Assembly (NCBI GenBank): GCA_017471985.1
Contig: JAFURE010000046.1
Span: 1 to 64,000 of the forward strand
DNA length: 64,000 nt
Direction of reading: 5' to 3'
Source of the DNA: Akkermansia sp.
GTDB taxonomy: Bacteria; Verrucomicrobiota; Verrucomicrobiia; Verrucomicrobiales; Akkermansiaceae
Every line of letters starts with the position of its first letter. The stretch's first letter is position 1. Position numbers and translations under genes: made by a program. The notes beneath the pieces were generated by a model, which saw only the letters and a program-made list of their open reading frames with translations, had not been told where the DNA came from and ran no database searches. Below are positions 53,242 through 61,111 of the stretch, one piece after another.

Positions 53242-54684
53242 TTACTGTTGCGGGGCTGAGAAGATGGGGGCGGGCAGTTCTACGGTATCCTCTCCGCCGA
53301 CTAAATCACCGACATCCTTGAAGGTTACAAAGATGAAGAACGCCATGAGCAAGACCACAAAGCCGTTGAAAATCCAGTCGAGGAACTTGCTGCTGACGGG
53401 GCGACCGATGACCATCTCGATGAGGCCCAGCACCACATGCCCGCCATCCACCACGGGCAGGGGCAGAATGTTAAGTACAGCCAGGTTCACATTGAGCACA
53501 ACGGCAAACCACAGCACCAGGCGCCAGCCGATGCCGTCGCCGGCCTGGAACATCTGGTACATGTAGGAGCCGATGCCCACGGGACCGCTGAGGTGCTCCA
53601 TACCAATGTTGCTGCCGGGAGCGCAGACCTTGGCCAGTGTGTCCTTCATCCATTTAAGGCTCTGGTTGACCTGAGCCTGAGGGGAGGGGTGTTCGAACTG
53701 AATGTCGGCCATGGTGCTCTGCCAACCGAAGCCCATGACGGGGCGTGCCCCGGGCAGGCCCTGCCAGTTGGCGGGCACCGTGGGGGTAACAGTTGCAGTC
53801 GTAGTGGTGCCGTCGGCATTGCGCAGCGTCAGCTCCATGGGGGTGCCCTTGTCGGCAACCTCCATGACGGCGTATGGGGTGTAAACTGCTGTGCCGTTGA
53901 CGGCGGTGATGGTCTGACCACTCTGCAGCCCGGCCTGTTCAGCCGGGGAGCCGGGCAGGATTTCGCCCACTACTGCAGGCTGCGTGGGCAGAATACCGAC
54001 CTGACGCAGGGCCGTGCGTTGCCACCAGGCTGTTTCGGGAACCTTGTAACCGCAGTCGATGTCAATCGTCTGCTCGCTGCCATCGGCCTGCGGGCGTGCA
54101 ACGGTGAAGCGAATTTTCTCGCCTTCGCTCATGGCAACCAGCTCACGCACGCCCTCCATGTTGCCCATCCACTTAGTGACGCCCTGACCATCGATGGACA
54201 GCACTCGGTCGCCCGGCAGAAGCCCGGCAGCTGCCGCTGCAGAATCGGGCGTCATGTAACCGATGCGGGTACCTTGCACTTCAGCCACGGGTTTACCCAC
54301 ACCCCATACGATGACGGCAAAAACATAGGCCAGAAGCAGGGAGAACAGGGGCCCCGCCGCGGCGATAATGACTTTGTCTATCGCCTTGAGCTTCTTCAGG
54401 TCCTTGGGCATGTCTGCCTTGCCCTCGATACTCTCCATGTCTTCCATCTGTGGCAGGGACACAAAGCCACCCAGCGGCAACCAGCCCAAGCCCCAGCGCA
54501 CGCCATTGATAGTCTTGCTCCAGATGGGCTTGCCGAACCAAATCTGAAAGCGGTCGATGTAGGCGCCTCGCCATTTGCCGGCCAGAAAATGACCGAGCTC
54601 ATGCACGAAAATCATGAGGTTGAAAAACAGAATAACCAGCAGGATGATACCGATTGTTTGAAGTGTGCTGAGAATGGCGTCCAT
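53242..54684 (-). CDS. rseP: site-2 zinc metalloprotease (RseP/M50 family)
   Basis: A 480-aa intramembrane protease that cleaves TM segments such as those of anti-sigma factors. The first helix carries FVHELGHFLAGKW with the HExxH zinc site. Two PDZ-type domains follow in the middle (TPDSAAAAAGLLPGDRVLSI and PGSPAEQAGLQSGQTITAVN), then the NLAVLNILPLPVVDGGHVVL motif (the third zinc ligand in the N-x-x-P-x-x-x-L-D-G loop) and a final helix. The ATG at 54684 (MDAILSTLQTIG) begins right before the first helix. Promoter TTGCAT-17-CAGAAT; a small membrane protein gene follows 6 bp later. Confidence 0.93.
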   Translation of the reverse strand: MDAILSTLQTIGIILLVILFFNLMIFVHELGHFLAGKWRGAYIDRFQIWFGKPIWSKTINGVRWGLGWLPLGGFVSLPQMEDMESIEGKADMPKDLKKLKAIDKVIIAAAGPLFSLLLAYVFAVIVWGVGKPVAEVQGTRIGYMTPDSAAAAAGLLPGDRVLSIDGQGVTKWMGNMEGVRELVAMSEGEKIRFTVARPQADGSEQTIDIDCGYKVPETAWWQRTALRQVGILPTQPAVVGEILPGSPAEQAGLQSGQTITAVNGTAVYTPYAVMEVADKGTPMELTLRNADGTTTTATVTPTVPANWQGLPGARPVMGFGWQSTMADIQFEHPSPQAQVNQSLKWMKDTLAKVCAPGSNIGMEHLSGPVGIGSYMYQMFQAGDGIGWRLVLWFAVVLNVNLAVLNILPLPVVDGGHVVLGLIEMVIGRPVSSKFLDWIFNGFVVLLMAFFIFVTFKDVGDLVGGEDTVELPAPIFSAPQQ

Positions 54685-54696
54685 AGAATGCGGAAC

Positions 54697-54725
54697 ATTC
54701 TGCCATACGCAATGAGAATATGCAA
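54697..54725 (-). promoter_or_regulatory. promoter of rseP
   Basis: Minus-strand TTGCAT, a 17-bp spacer and CAGAAT are followed by 12 nt and the ATG. Confidence 0.6.
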
Positions 54726-54792
54726 GCTTGCTCTCTGCCATAATGTGACAAAAATGTCACATAAAATCTCGCTCGTGCGTCAGGTTTTAGGC

Positions 54793-54821
54793 TTGACAAC
54801 AATGTTACAGTTTGCTCTAAT
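54793..54821 (+). promoter_or_regulatory. promoter of the merR gene
   Basis: A perfect TTGACA, a 17-bp spacer and TCTAAT lie 18 nt before the ATG. The divergent rseP promoter is 70 bp to the left. Confidence 0.8.
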
Positions 54822-54834
54822 AACTGAAGTTATT
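54819..54834. promoter_or_regulatory. palindromic operator candidate
   Basis: AATAACTGAAGTTATT is a perfect palindrome (7-bp arms, GA centre) overlapping the -10 end and start region of the merR promoter, a good place for autorepression. Confidence 0.5.
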
Positions 54835-54839
54835 CAGTC

Positions 54840-55349
54840 ATGACCGCCAAAGAAACACGATATTCCATTTCAGCACTGGCTCGCAAGACCGGCTTGTCTG
54901 TTCATACACTCCGCTATTATGAGAAGGCAGGTATCATTCGTCATGTGGAGCGAACGCCTTCCGGTCGCCGTGTGTATGGCGAGGACAGTGTTGCCTGCCT
55001 GATTGGCGCTTTGTGTCTGAAGCAGGCTCGTGTAACACTGGCTCAGATTAAGGAGTTTTTCGATGCCACGGTGAAGGGGGAGGCTACGCTCACTCACCGT
55101 CTGGAGATTATGAATGAGGCTCGCAATAACCTGCTCAACATGCAGGAAAGTGTGAACCGCAGTCTTAAACTGGTGAATTTCTTCATCGAGGGCACGAAGT
55201 CAGCTGTCGAGGCTCTGAAAAACGGCGAAGACCCGGATGAGGCATTCCCGCTGATTACCCGAGCCGGTATTGCTCAGTTGCCCACGATTATGGACGATGG
55301 TAAACTGGCGCCTGATATGCCCACGCTCATAGCATCTCTCGATAAGTAA
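54840..55349 (+). CDS. MerR family transcriptional regulator
   Basis: A 169-aa regulator. The N-terminal winged helix-turn-helix is clear: YSISALARKTGLSVHTLRYY, EKAGIIRHVERTPSGRRVYG and DSVACLIGALCLKQARVTLA, followed by a dimerisation helix (about 85-120). The C-terminal 50 residues show no metal-binding Cys pattern, so it is probably an organic-ligand or stress type as opposed to metal-sensing. It is divergent from rseP with a palindrome in its promoter. Targets are unknown; autoregulation is likely. Confidence 0.9.
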   Translation: MTAKETRYSISALARKTGLSVHTLRYYEKAGIIRHVERTPSGRRVYGEDSVACLIGALCLKQARVTLAQIKEFFDATVKGEATLTHRLEIMNEARNNLLNMQESVNRSLKLVNFFIEGTKSAVEALKNGEDPDEAFPLITRAGIAQLPTIMDDGKLAPDMPTLIASLDK

Positions 55350-55374
55350 TTTATATCACTTTTTTTTTACAATG

Positions 55375-55409
55375 GAAAGCCGCGCTCCTGTTCAGGTGGC
55401 GCGGCTTTC
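55375..55409. terminator. hairpin between merR and htpG
   Basis: An 11-bp stem GAAAGCCGCGC / GCGCGGCTTTC sits between the convergent genes. It lacks a proper T-tail on either side, although T9 precedes it, so its strength as a terminator is uncertain. Confidence 0.5.
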
Positions 55410-55433
55410 TGCGTTAAATGCTGTGTACGGTTT

Positions 55434-57275
55434 TTACTTAGCCAGCAATTCCTCGAGCAGGGCCTGGGAATTGTCGGCAAGCTTAGCCGGGTCTTCGAGC
55501 ATGCCGGCGCGCAGCAGTGCAGTGTTGATGAGCTGGTCGGCCAGCAGGCCGGCGAGTTCCTCGTTCTCGCTGCGCAGCTGGGCCAGTCGCTGTACAATTG
55601 GGCTGTGCGGGTTGAAGGCAATTTCGGGATGTACCTCAGGTACGGGCTGTCCCATTGCCTTGAGGTAGGCCTTGATTTCGGGTGAAATGTCGTTCTCGCC
55701 CTGCAGCGCGATAGCGGGAGCGCTGGTCACGCGGTCGCTGGTGGTGACCTTGCTGAAGGTGTCCTTGTGAGTCTCGGCAATCCAATCGGTCAGGCTCTTG
55801 GCCTGGTTCTCATCCAGTCCGGGCTTGTCGGGCTGACCTTCCAGCGGGGGCAGGTCGAGGTTGGCGCGATCGATGGCCTTGATTTCCTTGTCCTCCACCT
55901 TCATCAGGCTGTCGATAACGAACTGGTCGCCACCGTCGGTGAAGAAGGCAACCTCGAATCCGCGAGCTGTCAGGGCATCCAGATAAGGGCTGTGCTCCAA
56001 CTGGGCGCGAGAGCTGCCGAAGAGGACGTAGATGTCCTTCTGGTTTTCCTTCATGCGGCTTACGTAGTCGGCAAAGGAAGTGAGTTTGCCGGCCTCGGTG
56101 AAGGTGGATTCGAAGCGCAGGAGTTTGCCCAGAGCATCCTTGTGCTCCCAGCTGGTGACAATACCCTCTTTAATGTAGCGGCTGTACTGCTGCCAGAAGC
56201 TTTCGTACTTGTCGTTGCTGTCCTTGGCAATGCCCTCGAGGTGCTTGATGAAGCGCTTGGTGATGATGCCGGAAATGCGGCGCAGCAGGGAGTTGTCCTG
56301 CAGCATTTCGCGGGAGATATTCAGCGGCAGGTCTTCGCTGTCTACCACACCGGTCAGGAAACGCAGCCACTCGGGCAGCAGGTTCTCGGGCTTGCTGTCA
56401 ATGAGCACCTTGTGGCAGTACAGAGCCACGCGGGGTTCGCAACGGCCGAAGCCCATGATTTCGGGGTTCTCCTCAGGTACAAAGAGAACGGAGTTGAGCA
56501 CGATGGGGGCATCTGCACTGAAGTGCATGTAGCTCATCGGTGCAGTCTCGCTGTGGGCGGTGAACTTGTAGAACTCCTCGTATTCCTCGGGCTTCACATC
56601 TTTCTTATTCTTCATCCAGATGGCCTGCACGGTGTTGAGGTGCTCGCCGTTAAAGTCGATGGGGAAGCCAACGAAGTTGCTGTACTTGCTGATGATGTGG
56701 CGCACGTGCTCAGCGCGGGCAAAGTCAGCGGCGTCCTCCTTCAGGCGAATCAGGATGCTGGTGCCGCGCGGGGTATCTGCTGCGGCTTCGGTAAGAGTGT
56801 AGCCCTCCTTGCCGTCGCTGACCCACTTCACCGGGGCGGCATCGGGCTGCCAGGAGCGGGTGGTCACTTCTACCTCATCGGCAGCCATGAACACGCTGTA
56901 GAACCCTACGCCGAACTGGCCGATGAGGTCCTGCGTGCCGCCTTTGCTTTCTTTCATCATCTCCAGGAACTTCTTGGTGCCGGAGTGGGCAATGGTGCCG
57001 AGGTACTCCACCACCTCATCCTGAGTCATGCCGATACCGGCATCGGCGATGGTGAGGGTCTTGGCCTCCTCATCGGTGGTGATGCTGATGCGCAGCTCAC
57101 GCTCACCCTCGTACACGGCGGCGTTGGTGAGTTGCTTCAGGCGCAGCTTTTCAAGGGCGTCGGAGGCATTGGAAACCAGCTCTCGCACAAAGACTTCGCG
57201 GTCGCTGTAGAACGCGTGAATCACGATGTCGAGCAGCTGTCGTACTTCTGTCTGAAATTGGTGAGTATTAGCCAT
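55434..57275 (-). CDS. htpG: molecular chaperone HtpG (Hsp90)
   Basis: A 613-aa cytosolic ATP-dependent chaperone. The N-terminal GHKL ATPase has YSDREVFVRELVSNASDALE, ADAGIGMTQDEVVEYLGTIA and GQFGVGFYSVFMAADEVEVT. The middle domain has VDSEDLPLNISREMLQDN, and a C-terminal dimerisation domain follows. The length matches bacterial Hsp90, and no organellar insert is present. Transcribed alone from TTGACG-16-TAGAAT; no CIRCE-type element is seen. Confidence 0.97.
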   Translation of the reverse strand: MANTHQFQTEVRQLLDIVIHAFYSDREVFVRELVSNASDALEKLRLKQLTNAAVYEGERELRISITTDEEAKTLTIADAGIGMTQDEVVEYLGTIAHSGTKKFLEMMKESKGGTQDLIGQFGVGFYSVFMAADEVEVTTRSWQPDAAPVKWVSDGKEGYTLTEAAADTPRGTSILIRLKEDAADFARAEHVRHIISKYSNFVGFPIDFNGEHLNTVQAIWMKNKKDVKPEEYEEFYKFTAHSETAPMSYMHFSADAPIVLNSVLFVPEENPEIMGFGRCEPRVALYCHKVLIDSKPENLLPEWLRFLTGVVDSEDLPLNISREMLQDNSLLRRISGIITKRFIKHLEGIAKDSNDKYESFWQQYSRYIKEGIVTSWEHKDALGKLLRFESTFTEAGKLTSFADYVSRMKENQKDIYVLFGSSRAQLEHSPYLDALTARGFEVAFFTDGGDQFVIDSLMKVEDKEIKAIDRANLDLPPLEGQPDKPGLDENQAKSLTDWIAETHKDTFSKVTTSDRVTSAPAIALQGENDISPEIKAYLKAMGQPVPEVHPEIAFNPHSPIVQRLAQLRSENEELAGLLADQLINTALLRAGMLEDPAKLADNSQALLEELLAK

Positions 57276-57297
57276 AGTAATCGGAAATGTTGTTACT

Positions 57298-57325
57298 ATT
57301 CTACGTATAACAATCGCACCGTCAA
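57298..57325 (-). promoter_or_regulatory. promoter of htpG
   Basis: Minus-strand TTGACG, a 16-bp spacer and TAGAAT lie 22 nt upstream of the ATG. Confidence 0.62.
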
Positions 57326-57351
57326 GGCGAATGCATGTCAGCGCCGGCTAA

Positions 57352-57386
57352 ATCAAAACGGCACTGCTCGCTGGGGAGCAGTGCCG
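57352..57386 (-). terminator. intrinsic terminator of the 34-aa basic protein gene
   Basis: On the minus strand a 10-bp stem CGGCACTGCT / AGCAGTGCCG is followed by TTTTGATTTA. Confidence 0.75.
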
Positions 57387-57431
57387 TGAGAAAGAACAGC
57401 GTCGCTTGCGGACGTGGCCTAAGCGCGCAGC

Positions 57432-57536
57432 TTAGGACTTGTAACGCAAACGCTTCTTGTGGCGGTTCTGGCGCATGCGCTTGCTGCGCTTGTGCTTGTT
57501 GATCTTAGCCTTACGTCTCTTCTTAAGCGATCCCAT
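57432..57536 (-). CDS. small basic AURKAIP1/COX24-domain protein (probable ribosome-associated)
   Basis: A 34-aa protein read directly from the sequence: it begins MGSLKKRRKAKINKHKRSKR and ends in HKKRLRYKS. More than half of the residues are Lys or Arg. It matches the AURKAIP1/COX24 type of tiny protein related to mitochondrial ribosomal protein mS38 and found in several bacterial phyla. The extreme basicity suggests rRNA binding. Flanked by its own terminator; the promoter is not obvious. Confidence 0.82.
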   Translation of the reverse strand: MGSLKKRRKAKINKHKRSKRMRQNRHKKRLRYKS

Positions 57537-57764
57537 AATTGTTTATGATTTCGTTTGTTGTTTCTCTTTTGGGAGAGGATTCTCTGCATGCGCCGTGGCG
57601 TGCGGGTGAGTGATATGCGGGCTCACCTGTTCGATTCGGCGCATGAGCGGGCGGCCTTTCAGCCTTGCCCGGTTGGCATGTCTGCCATAACGGGAAGATA
57701 TGGAACTATTTTTTGATGAAAAAGTCAAGCCGAAAGCGCTTTGTGAACACACTTTTTCCGATTT

Positions 57765-58595
57765 TCAGGCCTCGATACGCCTCCTGAACCATCTGCGTAA
57801 CTCTGGTAGCACATCGTTCTCGGGGGCTATGTGAACTTCGGGGTGCTGCTCCAGCCAGTCCAGAACTTCGGCATGAGCTCCGGCAGGCACGGCGCACCAG
57901 GCCGCCGGGAACATGCGGAAGGCATCGAGGTCGTTCTGTCCATCACCCATAATAAACATATTTCCCTCTGCTACCTGCCAGGTCTGCCTGACGAGTTCCA
58001 GAGCTGTGCCCTTGGTATATCGTGCGTCAGCAAAGCGCATGTAACGCCCTGCGCGCTGAATGGTATGCCCCTCTGACACCAGTGGTAAGAGGTGCGGGAT
58101 GATGGCATCCATAGTAGGGCTGTCGAGGGCTTCGATAGAGAGCGGGTCATCTGCTGCCGGTTCCCACTGCAGCTGCGGGTGGGTCCGGCGCAGCTCTGCC
58201 AGCAGGCTGTGTAACTGGGAGCTCAGGAACGCTCTCAATTCTGCATTGTGTCGGTGGCAGAGTTCGTTGTGCTCGATAGCGGGGTGTAGCCTGCCATCTG
58301 TTCCGGCCTGGTATACATAGCGCTCGCAGGTACAGATAAAATCCGGCAGCACGGGGCTGCAGGGCAGAATTTCCTGCAGCAGGTAATTCAGGGAGCGCCC
58401 GGTGTTAATACCCCAGCGTACTCCATGCGCTCGCCAGGCTTGCATCTGCTCAAAGAACTCGGCCGAAATTGGGGAGCTACTTGATTGCTGCAGAGTGCCA
58501 TCGTAGTCCAGTGACACGAGCCACCTGCAAGCGCCGGAAGTCGGCGCAGCAAAGCCGGGAGGAATACTCCCCTCTGCTATGGTGGCAGGTATCAT
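57765..58595 (-). CDS. HAD-superfamily hydrolase (Cof/sugar-phosphatase type)
   Basis: A 276-aa cytosolic phosphatase-like protein. HAD motif I is VSLDYDGTLQQ (residues 27-37), motif II is the INTGR threonine, motif III the Lys in ARYTKGTALELV, and motif IV is MGDGQNDLDAF. The cap domain between motifs II and III (about 80-200) places it with class IIB phosphatases acting on sugar phosphates or similar small metabolites; the substrate is unknown. It overlaps the upstream OmpA gene by 4 bp (ATGA), showing translational coupling at the end of the recJ run. Confidence 0.88.
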   Translation of the reverse strand: MIPATIAEGSIPPGFAAPTSGACRWLVSLDYDGTLQQSSSSPISAEFFEQMQAWRAHGVRWGINTGRSLNYLLQEILPCSPVLPDFICTCERYVYQAGTDGRLHPAIEHNELCHRHNAELRAFLSSQLHSLLAELRRTHPQLQWEPAADDPLSIEALDSPTMDAIIPHLLPLVSEGHTIQRAGRYMRFADARYTKGTALELVRQTWQVAEGNMFIMGDGQNDLDAFRMFPAAWCAVPAGAHAEVLDWLEQHPEVHIAPENDVLPELRRWFRRRIEA

Positions 58596-59911
58596 CGGCG
58601 GCGCCGGCGGCCGTTGTTATTGTTACGGCGAGGTCTCCTGTTGTTCTGTTGCGGGTTAGCCTTGGGCTTGTCGGCCGGTTTGGCTTTCTGCTCTGGAGTG
58701 AGATTGGCCGAGGCTGAGGAATAGGTTTTGGGAATCAGGACACCCGCTGCAAGTTGGGCGCCGAGTTTGGTGCTCAGGTCAACCTTGTATGTGTGGTTTT
58801 CGCAGCCTTCGGGCAGGGCTTCATCGGGCGTTCTCATGTGGATTTCCACGCGGCGGTTGAGGGCCTGCTGTTCGCGGTCACCCTTTTTGTCGGCCAGAGG
58901 GGTGTTGTCGGCGCATGCTCGTATGTAGACGTTATCCGTCGGTATTTTGTTCTTGCTGAGCCAGTCGCGCACTGCTGCTGCACGCTGCATGGAGAGTAGG
59001 GCGTTGTAGGAGTCACCGCCTATGCTGTCGGTGTGTCCCTCAATAATGAAGCGGGTCTGCGGGTTTTTCTGAATGAGTGCTGCAAGTTGCAGCATGGTGA
59101 TGCGTGCCGCACTCTTGAGCTTGCACTCATTGAAGCCGAAGAGCAGGTCTGACCCCAGTCGTGCTACACCTGAGGACGCGCCGAGGTTGCTCTCGCCGAT
59201 GAGCTGTTCCAGCGTGCGTGTGTCGCCCGGCAGGTCGGTGTGCATGCCTTCTTTGGCTGTGGAGGAGAGGTCGGACATGGCCGTGCCTTCTGCTCCGGGA
59301 ATTTCCTCAAGCTGAGCTGTGGCGTTTACCATGACCTCGTTGCTGTTAATAGGGGTGGGCTCCGGCATGGCCAGTGTTTCGGCCGAGAAGGCCTGGGCGG
59401 CTAACAGGTCTTCCGTGATTTCTCCCGGTTTAAGCTCCTCTGCTTCAACCGGTGACTGTACACCGGCTGTGGGTTCCGGTACGGATAAGTCAGTCGGCCC
59501 CGGTGCCAGTATGAGTTTCTCTACATTGGCGTCCAGCACGTCCGTGATTTCCTCCGGCTCCGGTATCGTTACAATTTCGGGCTTGGCGTTCGGATCCTCT
59601 ACGATGTGGTTGTCATCTGCCTTTTCCGCTTTTTCATCCGGGGCTTTGCGTACGATAACGCGTTCACGGTTATCTTTTACCTTGGGCTTGCTGTTGATGA
59701 CTCGCATCTCGAAGGTAATGATGTTGGGCACGTAGTGGTACAGAACAGCGTAAACGACAACGGAAGCAAGCGCTGCCCCCAGCGCAATGGGTAACATCGA
59801 GCGCTGTCGGGTGAGCTCGTAGCCATTGCGCTTGCGGTTGCCGTTGGTTTTCCTACCGGAACTGCGAGCGGTTGTGTACTTATCTGAGAGGGGGGAGGAG
59901 GACGAAAACAT
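58592..59911 (-). CDS. OmpA-domain protein with N-terminal membrane anchor
   Basis: A 439-aa protein. A basic N terminus (residues 1-38) is followed by a TM helix at 39-60 (MLPIALGAALASVVVYAVLY), a long Glu/Pro-rich linker (about 75-230), and a C-terminal OmpA-type peptidoglycan-binding domain (LLFGFNECKLKSAARITMLQ; FIIEGHTDSIGGDSYNALLS; ALNRRVEIHMR). The tail is unusual: about 35 residues of Lys, Pro, Asn and Arg ending RRRNNNNGRRRRR-like, which may bind nucleic acid or phospholipid. It is a likely inner-membrane to peptidoglycan tether. It overlaps the downstream HAD gene by 4 bp. Confidence 0.86.
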   Translation of the reverse strand: MFSSSSPLSDKYTTARSSGRKTNGNRKRNGYELTRQRSMLPIALGAALASVVVYAVLYHYVPNIITFEMRVINSKPKVKDNRERVIVRKAPDEKAEKADDNHIVEDPNAKPEIVTIPEPEEITDVLDANVEKLILAPGPTDLSVPEPTAGVQSPVEAEELKPGEITEDLLAAQAFSAETLAMPEPTPINSNEVMVNATAQLEEIPGAEGTAMSDLSSTAKEGMHTDLPGDTRTLEQLIGESNLGASSGVARLGSDLLFGFNECKLKSAARITMLQLAALIQKNPQTRFIIEGHTDSIGGDSYNALLSMQRAAAVRDWLSKNKIPTDNVYIRACADNTPLADKKGDREQQALNRRVEIHMRTPDEALPEGCENHTYKVDLSTKLGAQLAAGVLIPKTYSSASANLTPEQKAKPADKPKANPQQNNRRPRRNNNNGRRRRR

Positions 59912-59930
59912 GGACTCGGGAATAGTACTG

Positions 59931-61046
59931 TCAGAGCTGGCTGTCAGAGGTTAAAAGAGGACGGGCGGGCACGTGCACATGTGGGGTGTCTAGTGCGGTA
60001 ACAAAAGTGTCGTTGAGCCAATGGACAATGGCTGTAGAAGTATTGTCTTCATCTGTCAGGAGCCTCGCTTCAATATTGGGGGTGCGTTTCTTTACGTTTT
60101 TATCGGGACAGATGCTGCGGGTGAGCGCGTGCGGCGCGTCTGTTCTGCAGCGCAGTGTCCAGAGTTCGCGACAATCGCAGGGTAACTGGCGGAATATGGT
60201 TACGGCATCCTCCAACGTGCAGATGGGATTATCCTGAACCAGATTGACAATAAGGACGGGAAGGTTGCGGTCGAGTTTTGCAGCACTTTCTACCGGAGCA
60301 ACATCAAAACACTCGAAACCTACGCTGCTGTTGAGTCGTAAGTCCATGAGCCACAGAGTGGCATGTGTGAGCAGGGAGTCGGGCATGGTGCGGGTGAGTG
60401 ACTCTCTGAGCGATGCGTATGAGTCAATAGAAATAAGCCCTTGAATACGTGGGTCAGTCGCGGCTGCCTGCAACATGAGCCCGGCCCCGTAGCCTTGCCC
60501 GACTCCCACAATGACCGGCGAGTCTTTCCCACTGCGCTTTATCAGTTCATTAATGAGCAGCGGAACATCTGCACTTTCTCTCAGTCCGTGAGTGCAGTAG
60601 CGCCTGCGATTGTCCCGCCCGCGGGGTTCCCATAGTACGCAGGTTATTCCAGCGGCGGTGAGGGTTTCAGCCAGCGGTATGGCAGAGCGGATACCGTGAT
60701 CCCAGTCAACACAGATGAGGGCATAATCGATAACACCGAGCCTGTCGGCCTTGTTCACGGCTAAGTCGCCGACAATGCTCAACTGGCGGGAGGATTCTTC
60801 GCCATCTTTTTCGGCAATGACGGCCAGCATTTCTCCACCATCCCACCCGGTGAATGTAAATTGTTGAAGCTTAATGCCGAGTGTTTTCTGAGGGATGGTT
60901 GAATAGCCTGAGTACGATTTGTTGATGGGTTGCAGCACCGGTTCTGTCATGTCGGCTATGTAGTTCCACAGGTACACGCCCCACACCACCAGAGCCGGTA
61001 GTATGGTAAGAAGTAACAGCAAACGCATGGTGCGGAAAAACTTCAT
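59931..61046 (-). CDS. membrane-anchored alpha/beta-hydrolase-like protein lacking the nucleophile serine
   Basis: A 371-aa protein with an N-terminal TM helix (LLLLLTILPALVVWGVYLW, about 8-27) and an alpha/beta-hydrolase outline: strand ITCVLWEPRGRDNRR (131-147), then PVIVGVGQGYGAGLMLQAAA where the nucleophile elbow G-x-S-x-G reads GVGQG (181-185). The serine is replaced by Gly-183. A later DPRIQGLISIDSYASLRESL block and a C-terminal Asp/His region remain. It may be a non-catalytic member. It lies between the protease-like gene and the OmpA gene in the recJ run. Confidence 0.68.
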   Translation of the reverse strand: MKFFRTMRLLLLLTILPALVVWGVYLWNYIADMTEPVLQPINKSYSGYSTIPQKTLGIKLQQFTFTGWDGGEMLAVIAEKDGEESSRQLSIVGDLAVNKADRLGVIDYALICVDWDHGIRSAIPLAETLTAAGITCVLWEPRGRDNRRRYCTHGLRESADVPLLINELIKRSGKDSPVIVGVGQGYGAGLMLQAAATDPRIQGLISIDSYASLRESLTRTMPDSLLTHATLWLMDLRLNSSVGFECFDVAPVESAAKLDRNLPVLIVNLVQDNPICTLEDAVTIFRQLPCDCRELWTLRCRTDAPHALTRSICPDKNVKKRTPNIEARLLTDEDNTSTAIVHWLNDTFVTALDTPHVHVPARPLLTSDSQL

Positions 61047-61111
61047 TGGAACCGTAGCTATTATAGCAATTCAGGTGTCATGCTGCAATGCAAAATCCTG
61101 TCAATTTTACA

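Noticed and set aside
55767-57389. 540-codon plus-strand open frame antisense to htpG
   Set aside because: Shadow of htpG; no start context, promoter or family signature.
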